A stretch of DNA of 9,980 nt from Bacteroidales bacterium UBA1735 (GTDB lineage: Bacteria > Bacteroidota > Bacteroidia > Bacteroidales > Paludibacteraceae). Shown piece after piece: positions 1 to 5,449 of this stretch (its first letter is position 1; each line of letters begins with the position of its first letter). The notes beneath the pieces are model-generated. The model worked only from the letters and a program-made list of their open reading frames with translations, was not told the origin of the DNA and searched no databases. The translations under genes were made by a program, and so were the position numbers. Where the stretch lies: contig DCID01000033.1 of the NCBI GenBank assembly GCA_002315745.1, positions 1 to 9,980 on the forward strand, in the 5' to 3' direction.

Positions 1-24
1 TACGTAAACAACGTTTACCTCATT

Positions 25-609
25 CTAGAACAGTAACTCGATCAGTTGTGGACGAAGGAACTCCTTGAAGTAAGCCACGAACTCGGCATCACCAAAGGCC
101 AGTTTGTAGCCACCCTTTGCGCTCACGATCTGGAAATCGGTCTTGAGGCCCTTCACTTCTTCGATTTTCACGCCCTTATCTAATAAGCCTTTAGCATTGG
201 CTGCAAAGTACTTGCGCAGTGCCTCAGCGTCCTTAGCCTCGATACGCACTTCGCCTTTGGCAGCCATATCTTCCGCCATCTTAGCGATGATGGATTGCAT
301 GAACTTAGCGTCTGCGGTAGCAGCTTTGACGTTAGCAGCAGTCACTTCGCCATTAATCAGGTTAGTCACCTCGGTCTTAAGGGCATTGATAGCTTGCTCG
401 GTGTAGAGCTTGAGTTCAGCCTTGGTGTGAGCATCCAATGCTTGGATCTTCTGCTCCGCCTTAGCCACCTTATCAGCAGCCTCTTTCTCCGCCTTAGCCA
501 CGATAGCAGCGGCTTTCTCGTTCGCCTCTTTCAGGATGCGCTCAGCCTCCTGATTACCCTTCTCTACGCCTTCAGCATAGAGCTTGTTCGTTAATTCAGA
601 TAGATTCAT
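25..609 (-). CDS. ntpE: V/A-type ATP synthase subunit E
   Basis: This 194-residue protein has the profile of the peripheral-stalk subunit E of V/A-type (rotary, H+ or Na+) ATPases, which acts with subunit G/H as a stator between the membrane part and the catalytic A3B3 head on the cytoplasmic face. Residues about 10-115 are a long, Ala/Lys/Glu-rich helix of coiled-coil character. Residues about 120-194 form a mixed globular domain ending in a hydrophobic FLRPQLIELLF tail. Length and domain order fit the family. The start ATG is at 607-609, 12 bp after the stop of the upstream 148-residue gene. I found no Bacteroidota-type promoter in that gap or in the 150 bp before it, so read-through from the promoter at 1763-1794 is likely, though not shown. 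In Bacteroidales, E is usually the first gene of a multi-gene ATPase operon, so the A, B, D, I and K genes are expected past the left edge. The symbol could equally be atpE, following the V-type naming. Confidence 0.88.
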   Translation of the reverse strand: MNLSELTNKLYAEGVEKGNQEAERILKEANEKAAAIVAKAEKEAADKVAKAEQKIQALDAHTKAELKLYTEQAINALKTEVTNLINGEVTAANVKAATADAKFMQSIIAKMAEDMAAKGEVRIEAKDAEALRKYFAANAKGLLDKGVKIEEVKGLKTDFQIVSAKGGYKLAFGDAEFVAYFKEFLRPQLIELLF

Positions 610-621
610 TATGATGTATAT

Positions 622-1068
622 TTATGATTGCTTCCTTTGAATAATCGTATCTGCCACTTGTGCGAATTTAGTAATATCCGCCTCGTGCAGAGGGTTATAT
701 AGTTTATTCATCGTTTGTGCATCTAATCCACGTTTTGACAGATGAGCAAACGACCGATTGGATTTCCATTGATAGTATGCCAAAGCCCATCCTACCCAGT
801 ATATATCGTTCACCTGATAGGTGCCATCATTAGTGTCTAATATTGTTCCTCCCGCCTGTTCCACCACTAAGTCTGCCAATTCTGCGCCGGACAATCCAGT
901 CAAATAGCGAGGATTGCCACGGGCGATATATTTAGATACATCACTAGCCAAGAAATATTGGTAGAATATCTCCAACGGCAAGTGATACTTATTCACCCCA
1001 CAGTCCATCATCACACCCACATTACGCATGGCGTGAGACAAATACTGTTTATTGTAAGCGCGGCTCAT
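622..1068 (-). CDS. Hypothetical 148-aa partner of the DUF3990 protein (possible antitoxin)
   Basis: This is a conserved-looking soluble protein with no signal peptide or membrane segment. The N-terminal part (residues 8-70) is helical and carries a GNPRYLTGLSGAELADLV stretch at 51-68. The C-terminal part (88-140) contains IYWVGWALAYYQW and NPLHEADITKFAQVAD, features I associate from memory with small proteins found beside DUF3990/DUF3791 genes in Firmicutes and Bacteroidota. I cannot give it a family name with certainty. Its ATG (1066-1068) lies inside the 3' end of the DUF3990 gene, a 20-bp out-of-phase overlap that suggests translational coupling. Toxin first and partner second is the order seen, for example, in higBA. 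Hand-counted 60-base samples of this gene and its partner are about 40% G+C, against about 50% in the flanking ntpE and ispE, which is compatible with later arrival. The antitoxin role is inferred from neighbourhood only. Confidence 0.75.
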   Translation of the reverse strand: MSRAYNKQYLSHAMRNVGVMMDCGVNKYHLPLEIFYQYFLASDVSKYIARGNPRYLTGLSGAELADLVVEQAGGTILDTNDGTYQVNDIYWVGWALAYYQWKSNRSFAHLSKRGLDAQTMNKLYNPLHEADITKFAQVADTIIQRKQS

Positions 1069-1729
1069 CGTTTGTCCAATTATTCCTTATTATATCTAAT
1101 ACGTATATCTCATTTTCAGCCATTGGTTGTGCAGTCATGGCTCGATATTGGTCACGTGCTTGTGCGTCTCTAGAAACATAGTTTTGGAAGTACGTCTCCT
1201 TATCCGCAGGTAATGCCTCTATAAAACGTAAAGCGTCAAATGCCCGTTTCGATTTGAGTACTATTTGCTCACCCAAGTGCCCTAACGACATAGCTTGACG
1301 CAGATTATGCAAGGATAAGGTATTATTCACAAAGTCCCCCGCATACGAGAAATAGGAGTCATCTGCTCTATAACCAATAATCACATCATACTGCGCATAA
1401 TCAACCATAAAATGCTGAATGATATAGTCCTTAGCGCGCTGCGGAATGCCATCTGCCACCACGAACTTCCGATTCACCAATAAGATGGCTAACCAGTTTA
1501 AGATATGATAAGGCTGTTGGTTCAAATAGAGGACTTTCAACCCATCCATGTCTAACTCATAGCGATTAGCAAATCCGTCCGCGTCAGATGCACACGCCCA
1601 CTCTTTCGCCATCTGCTCACTCTCGGTACAATAAAACCCTACCCCATAGTCATTATGCTTCTTTCCTGCACCGAATACGGGCTTAGGAATAGCATTAATA
1701 GAACCATGATAAATAGTCTTTATCTTCAT
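1049..1729 (-). CDS. DUF3990 domain protein (ADP-ribosyltransferase-like)
   Basis: The 226-residue product matches the DUF3990 family, whose members I recall as belonging to the ADP-ribosyl (ART-like) fold group. Visible landmarks are IYHGS at 6-10 (a possible NAD-binding H/R position), NDYGVGFYCTE at 26-36 followed by AKEWA at 41-45 (the usual FGxGFYxT...A..WA block), YDVIIGYRADDSYF at 114-127, and LGEQIVLKSKRAFDALRFI at 152-170, which supplies an acidic/glutamine position and the family's closing motif. Activity and target are unknown. I place the start at the ATG at 1727-1729. The frame stays open to a TTG at 1763-1765, but that TTG is part of the promoter -7 element, so the longer 238-residue version is unlikely. 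It is the first gene of a tight unit with the 148-aa gene and ntpE. A role as the toxin of a toxin-antitoxin-like pair is an inference. Confidence 0.8.
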   Translation of the reverse strand: MKIKTIYHGSINAIPKPVFGAGKKHNDYGVGFYCTESEQMAKEWACASDADGFANRYELDMDGLKVLYLNQQPYHILNWLAILLVNRKFVVADGIPQRAKDYIIQHFMVDYAQYDVIIGYRADDSYFSYAGDFVNNTLSLHNLRQAMSLGHLGEQIVLKSKRAFDALRFIEALPADKETYFQNYVSRDAQARDQYRAMTAQPMAENEIYVLDIIRNNWTNDEPRLQ

Positions 1730-1762
1730 ACTACCATCGGGCTTATTTCCCAAAACTGGCTG

Positions 1763-1794
1763 CAAAATTACAAAAATATTTTGATATATGCAAA
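1763..1794 (-). promoter_or_regulatory. Bacteroidota-type promoter for the DUF3990 operon
   Basis: Read on the minus strand, TTTG (plus 1791-1794) is followed after exactly 20 bp by TAATTTTG (plus 1763-1770), matching the Bacteroidota consensus TTTG...TAnnTTTG. Transcription should start near 1756, about 27 bases before the chosen ATG. The 20-bp spacer is nearly the same as that of the MATE promoter at 5020-5051. Confidence 0.75.
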
Positions 1795-1810
1795 TTTTTT
1801 AGTACTTTTG
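1780..1810 (+). promoter_or_regulatory. ispE: Bacteroidota-type promoter for ispE
   Basis: TTTG at 1780-1783 is followed after 19 bp by TACTTTTG at 1803-1810, a full match to TAnnTTTG. Transcription should start near 1817, giving an A/T-rich leader of about 24 bases before the ATG at 1841. Its upstream half (1780-1794) is shared with the opposing promoter of the DUF3990 operon. Confidence 0.75.
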
Positions 1811-1840
1811 CACAATTTTTAAACAAATACACCCCATTCT

Positions 1841-2653
1841 ATGCAAGTACGACCGAACTGCAAGATCAATATTGGACTGCGTGTGCTGCGCAAACGCGCC
1901 GATGGTTACCACGATTTAGAGACCATCTTCTACCCCATCTATGGGTTGCACGATGTGCTGGATGTGGTACCTGTTTCCACGCCTGGGCAAGTGATCACTT
2001 TGACCCAAGACGGCATGGCTGTTGATTGCGGTATCGACGATAATTTGATTGTACGTTGTTACCGCCTGATGGCTGGTCGATATGATCGTATCGGTTCGGT
2101 GGATGTACATTTCACGAAGCGTATTCCTTTCGGTGCAGGTTTAGGGGGAGGTAGTAGTGATGCCGCCCACATGGCTATCGTGCTCAACGAGCTCTTTGGT
2201 TTAGGGCTGAGCCGCGAGCAATTAGCGCAGGAGGTACGTCCCTTAGGGGCGGACTGTCCGTTCTTTATCTATAACACCCCGTGTTTTGCTACGGGCATAG
2301 GCGATATCTTACGTCCGATAGAATACAACTTACGAGGCAAGCGTATTGTAATGATCAAGCCTAATGTAGCGGTCTCTACCCGTGATGCGTATGCCGGTAT
2401 CGTGCCCTATGAAGGAGCCTTTGACGAGAGGGTCAATGACTTCGAGAAGACGGTTTTTGCCAAGTATCCCGAGTTAGCAGATATCAAAAAGCACCTACTG
2501 GACGCAGGTGCTTATTATGCTGCCATGTCGGGCAGTGGATCAACTCTCTTTGGCTTGTTTGAGCTCGATGCGGAAGGTCGTACCCTTGCCCAGCTCCGAC
2601 GTCTTCACGAAGAGTTTGCCTCCATGATAATCTTCGACGATACGCTTGGATAG
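1841..2653 (+). CDS. ispE: 4-diphosphocytidyl-2-C-methyl-D-erythritol kinase
   Basis: This is a GHMP-superfamily kinase of the methylerythritol-phosphate route to isoprenoid precursors. It phosphorylates the 2-hydroxyl of CDP-methylerythritol with ATP in the cytoplasm. The 270-residue length is normal. Motif 1 is PNCKINIGLRV at 5-15 with Lys8 as the conserved lysine, followed by RADGYHDLETIF at 19-30. The ATP-binding glycine-rich motif is PFGAGLGGGSSDAA at 96-109. GADCPFF at 136-142 holds the presumed catalytic aspartate Asp138. Motif 3 is SGSGS at 230-234. A Cys stands where most homologues have Ala (PNAKIN). The gene has its own promoter at 1780-1810. Its last 38 codons overlap the convergent histidine kinase gene, and no terminator is visible between them. 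The start ATG directly precedes motif 1 at the usual distance. Confidence 0.95.
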   Translation: MQVRPNCKINIGLRVLRKRADGYHDLETIFYPIYGLHDVLDVVPVSTPGQVITLTQDGMAVDCGIDDNLIVRCYRLMAGRYDRIGSVDVHFTKRIPFGAGLGGGSSDAAHMAIVLNELFGLGLSREQLAQEVRPLGADCPFFIYNTPCFATGIGDILRPIEYNLRGKRIVMIKPNVAVSTRDAYAGIVPYEGAFDERVNDFEKTVFAKYPELADIKKHLLDAGAYYAAMSGSGSTLFGLFELDAEGRTLAQLRRLHEEFASMIIFDDTLG

Positions 2654-3700
2654 CGATAATCCTAATCCCCACCCTCTGGACTTAGTGGAATAACCGGGTT
2701 GGAACAAGTGCCGCAATGCGCGACGCTCGATGCCTTTGCCTGTATCGGACACATCCATGATGACGGTATCATCCTTGATGGATAATGCCACATGAATAGT
2801 GCCTTTGCCGCCCATGGCATCAATGGCATTCTTAATGAGGTTCTCTACCACCCATTCGAACAAAGGTGGATTGAGTAGAACTTGCACCGATTCGTCTGTG
2901 ATGGCTTGTAGCGGACGATTAGCTAACTGTACGGCATCGAACGACATATCCACTTTGTTGGACACACGGACGCGCATATACTCTAAGGTGCGCTTGACGA
3001 TGGGGACAATCGCTGTGGGTTGTAATTGTGGTTCGCTACCTACCTTCGAGAAGCGTTCGGCAATGACTTGTAACCGACTGAGGTCGGTCTTCATTTGCGG
3101 CAGTAGTTCGTCATTAGGATAGCGTGCTAAGAGCAACTCGTACCAGCCCATGAGCGCGGATAAGGGGGTGCCCAACTGATGCGCTGTTTCTTTACTGAGT
3201 CCAGCCCAGACACGGTTACGTTCGCTACGGAGCGAAGATACGAGTGCAAAGACTGCCACTACGATGAAGAGGAAGATGATCGCGAACTGGAAATACGGCA
3301 CGTAGCGCAATTGGGTCAACAGCATGGACTCGTCGTAATAGATGAATTGTGTCACGGGCTGTCCGTTCTCGTCCGTGAACGCGATTCGGATCGGTTTGCT
3401 CAAGGTCGTTGGGTCATCTACCGGGTGCTCCACATTACGGGTATAAAGAATAGTGTTGGTGGAGTCTAAGATATAGACGGGGATAGTGTTGTTGCGTTCG
3501 ATGATGGTGGTATAGAAGTCGATATCCTCGTTATCATCGGCTAAGATGAGTCGTTCGGTCGCTTCTGCCCATATCTGGACACGCTCCTGTTCCTCTTGCG
3601 CCAAGGCATGCGCCAAGTGGTTGGTGTAATAAACAGACCCCACTACTAACAGCAGGGATACGGAGAGGATGGTAATAGATAATGAATGTTCTCGGGTCAT
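2540..3700 (-). CDS. Membrane sensor histidine kinase
   Basis: This is a two-component sensor kinase of 386 residues. Residues 8-26 form the first membrane helix, about 30-135 an extracytoplasmic sensor region, and about 138-157 the second helix. There is no recognisable HAMP domain. The dimerisation/phosphoacceptor helix has ETAHQLGTPLSALMGW at 171-186 with His174. The ATPase domain shows the N box VVENLIKNAIDAM (284-296), G1 DVSDTGKGI (316-324), an F-box-like LFQPGYSTK (332-340), G2 GWGLGLSLSKRI (343-354) and the terminal GKGTTFRIEL (371-380). All key residues are present. The ATG (3698-3700) overlaps the MATE stop codon as ATGA, so translation is probably coupled. A TTG at 3716-3718 in the same frame would add six residues but is less likely. 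No response regulator lies in the window. The ligand is unknown, and co-expression with an efflux pump hints at sensing envelope stress or an exported compound (inference). The 3' end overlaps ispE by 114 bp. Confidence 0.93.
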   Translation of the reverse strand: MTREHSLSITILSVSLLLVVGSVYYTNHLAHALAQEEQERVQIWAEATERLILADDNEDIDFYTTIIERNNTIPVYILDSTNTILYTRNVEHPVDDPTTLSKPIRIAFTDENGQPVTQFIYYDESMLLTQLRYVPYFQFAIIFLFIVVAVFALVSSLRSERNRVWAGLSKETAHQLGTPLSALMGWYELLLARYPNDELLPQMKTDLSRLQVIAERFSKVGSEPQLQPTAIVPIVKRTLEYMRVRVSNKVDMSFDAVQLANRPLQAITDESVQVLLNPPLFEWVVENLIKNAIDAMGGKGTIHVALSIKDDTVIMDVSDTGKGIERRALRHLFQPGYSTKSRGWGLGLSLSKRIVEDYHGGKLFVKTSELGKGTTFRIELKQAKES

Positions 3701-5001
3701 AAATATACTTTTTTCCAATTAAGCGATAAATAAACTACGCGGGCGAGGAGGTGGACGAAGTAGGCTACATAGAGAGCCTGTATGCCCCAGCATCGGTATA
3801 GTGCCACGTATGCCAATACAAAACCCACTGCCGACCATATCATCGCATTACGTATCTCCACACCGGCGGTTGCGCCCACATATACGCCATCCCACATGAA
3901 CGCCAGCGTCGATAGGAGCGGCATCGCGATGAGCCACGGAATAAAATCGGTCGCTAACTGCCGCACCGTCTCGTCTGTGGTCATCCAGTCGATGAACGTC
4001 TGTCCGCCTATCCAGTAGATAGCCGTAAAGAGCAGCCCTACCCCAATTGACCAATTAAATAGTACGCGAACGGCGTGTTTTAGTTCCTGCGCATTGTGTT
4101 CGCCAATAAACTTCCCCACCAACGCTTCGCCTGCGTAAGCAAAGCCGTCCACAAAATAGGAGAAGAGCATGAACAGTTTCATGATGATCGACGCCACCGC
4201 CAACTGCTCGTTGCCATACTTCGACGCAATGGATGTGAAGCCCACATACACGACTAGGAAACAGAGAGACCGAATCACCAGGTTGCCATTGAGCGTCATC
4301 ATCCTTTGCATGGACTTCCACCGCATGAACTGCCGTATCTGTTCCCAATCCGCCAAACAACGCAAATAACGCCCATAACGCATGACTACGATAACTACGG
4401 CGATAGCCAACCCCGTATATTGTGCGATGAGTGTACCGTATGCCACGCCCATCATTCCCAGTGGCGTATAGACGGCTAATCCAAACGATGCTACTATGTT
4501 CACCACATTCACCACGATATCGGTTACCATCGCGCTCACGGTGTCTTGCATCCCGATGAACCAACCCTTGAACGCCATGAGTGCCAAGGTCGCGGGTGCT
4601 GCCCATATACGTATATAGAAGTATTGTCGCGCGAAGTCAGCCACATCTGCCGAACAGGGCACGCACGCCAGCGCGATGGTCACGAATAGCCATTGTATTG
4701 CCCATAGCACCACCGCTGCGACTAAGGAAATGTCCAAAGATTGTCCTAAGATGCGGGCACATTGATCATGGTCTTGGGCGCCATAGGCTTGTGCCGTCAG
4801 TCCGGATGTACCGACGCGTAGGAAGCCAAAGTTCCAGTACAGTAAATCGAAGAGCATAGTGCCGATAGCGATGCCGCCAATAGCGGCTGAATCGCTGATA
4901 TGTCCTACGATAGCGGTATCCACCATACCCACTAAGGGGATAGTGATATTGGCCAAGATACTGGGCACCGCCAGGCGTAATATATCCTTACTAATCTTCA
5001 A
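3697..5001 (-). CDS. MATE family efflux transporter (DinF-like)
   Basis: This 434-residue inner-membrane protein has about 12 hydrophobic helices and the MATE fold's two-half arrangement. MATE proteins use H+ or Na+ gradients to export drugs or metabolites. The N-terminal signature ILRLAVPSILANITIPLVG, then VDTAIVGHI (residues 27-35) and LRVGTSGLTAQAYG (61-74), is close to the DinF branch. The second half begins near MRWKSMQRMMTLNGN, with LVGKFIGEHNAQ later. The only in-frame start that keeps the first helix is TTG at 4999-5001, because a TGA lies three codons upstream of it. The next Met (residue 26) would remove most of helix 1. The predicted transcription start is only about 10-15 bases upstream, so the leader is very short. 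The stop overlaps the start of the histidine kinase gene (ATGA). The substrate cannot be deduced. Confidence 0.92.
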   Translation of the reverse strand: MKISKDILRLAVPSILANITIPLVGMVDTAIVGHISDSAAIGGIAIGTMLFDLLYWNFGFLRVGTSGLTAQAYGAQDHDQCARILGQSLDISLVAAVVLWAIQWLFVTIALACVPCSADVADFARQYFYIRIWAAPATLALMAFKGWFIGMQDTVSAMVTDIVVNVVNIVASFGLAVYTPLGMMGVAYGTLIAQYTGLAIAVVIVVMRYGRYLRCLADWEQIRQFMRWKSMQRMMTLNGNLVIRSLCFLVVYVGFTSIASKYGNEQLAVASIIMKLFMLFSYFVDGFAYAGEALVGKFIGEHNAQELKHAVRVLFNWSIGVGLLFTAIYWIGGQTFIDWMTTDETVRQLATDFIPWLIAMPLLSTLAFMWDGVYVGATAGVEIRNAMIWSAVGFVLAYVALYRCWGIQALYVAYFVHLLARVVYLSLNWKKVYL

Positions 5002-5019
5002 GGCGTATCAAATTGCGCA

Positions 5020-5051
5020 CAAAGGTACAAAAATATTTGGATATGTGCAAA
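5020..5051 (-). promoter_or_regulatory. Bacteroidota-type promoter for the MATE-kinase operon
   Basis: On the minus strand, TTTG (plus 5048-5051) is followed after 20 bp by TACCTTTG (plus 5020-5027), a full consensus match. The start of transcription is expected near 5013. Across its 32 bases it differs from the DUF3990 promoter at only four positions, two of them in the variable nn of the -7 element. Confidence 0.78.
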
Positions 5052-5067
5052 TATTTACTACATTTTG
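5036..5067 (+). promoter_or_regulatory. Possible divergent promoter into the 5.1-5.4 kb block
   Basis: TTTG at 5036-5039 is followed after 19 bp by TACATTTTG at 5059-5067, one base longer than the TAnnTTTG consensus. The arrangement mirrors the verified-looking ispE promoter, including the shared TTTG...CAAA centre with an opposing promoter. If active, it would start rightward transcription near 5074. The imperfect -7 element keeps confidence low. Confidence 0.35.
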
Positions 5068-5403
5068 CCGTGTTTTTTGACAACGACTCAAACAAAATCA
5101 TTACTTGGGGATATTAAATCACAAGTGTCTGCTTCCGTAAGTCTCTCCAGACGACTGCGAAACTATCGTTCCGCGTTATGTCTGAGATACTTATCACAGC
5201 AGCCACCACAAAGAGACAAAGCACTATGGGCTAACACAAAGGCAAGGTTCTTCGAAAAGTTGCGCAGCACTCGTCTTTGTGAACTTGGTAACTTTGTGGT
5301 TGACTTAGTAGTGGGGATTGACTCTCCGTTCATTAGCGGAGCGGTTGAACAAATAGAGCCAAGGCACACGGATAAGGCAACTTGTGATAAAAAAACAGAC
5401 AAA
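5052..5403. other. Gene-less block with nested inverted repeats (candidate structured RNA or small element)
   Basis: This intergenic stretch of about 350 bp is not A/T-rich like the other spacers and has no recognisable protein. Open frames exist on both strands (plus 5065-5529, minus 5163-5402), but they begin with weak or no signals, lack domains, and the plus one runs through a terminator and into a real gene. Exact inverted repeats are nested: ATCACAAGT (5118-5126) with ACTTGTGAT (5380-5388); ACCACAAAG (5205-5213) with CTTTGTGGT (5292-5300); CACAAAG (5235-5241) with CTTTGTG (5275-5281). Local hairpins are GTCT-CTCC-AGAC (5141-5152) and CTCCG...CGGAG (5325-5342). The outermost pair could close an RNA of about 270 nt or be the ends of a MITE-like element, but I see no clear target duplication. 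I do not recognise it as RNase P RNA or tmRNA. Confidence 0.4.
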
Positions 5404-5429
5404 AAGCGCCACCCTGATGGATGGCGCTT
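5389..5429 (-). terminator. Rho-independent terminator after the SH3-barrel gene
   Basis: AAGCGCCA (5404-5411) pairs perfectly with TGGCGCTT (5422-5429) around a 10-base loop. Read on the minus strand, the stem is followed by TTTT, GTCTG and then seven Ts. It lies 20 bp beyond the stop at 5450, so it ends transcription of the 5450-6757 gene. There is no T run on the plus-strand side. Confidence 0.85.
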
Positions 5430-5449
5430 CCAGTTAGGTAGTCAGATGC

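Noticed and set aside
4..18. Inverted repeat GTAAAC-AAC-GTTTAC just after ntpE
   Set aside because: A six-base stem without a T run is too weak for a terminator, and the next ATPase gene is expected right here. The window edge prevents further judgement.
4055..4606. Minus-strand open frame overlapping the MATE gene
   Set aside because: It lies in another frame of a gene with clear MATE homology and gives an Arg/His/Gly-rich product with no features.
5163..5402. Minus-strand open frame of 79 codons in the repeat-rich block
   Set aside because: No start signals, Cys/Ser-rich with no domain. I have a vague sense of similar database hypotheticals but cannot support it as a gene, so it is kept only as an alternative in the finding on this block.
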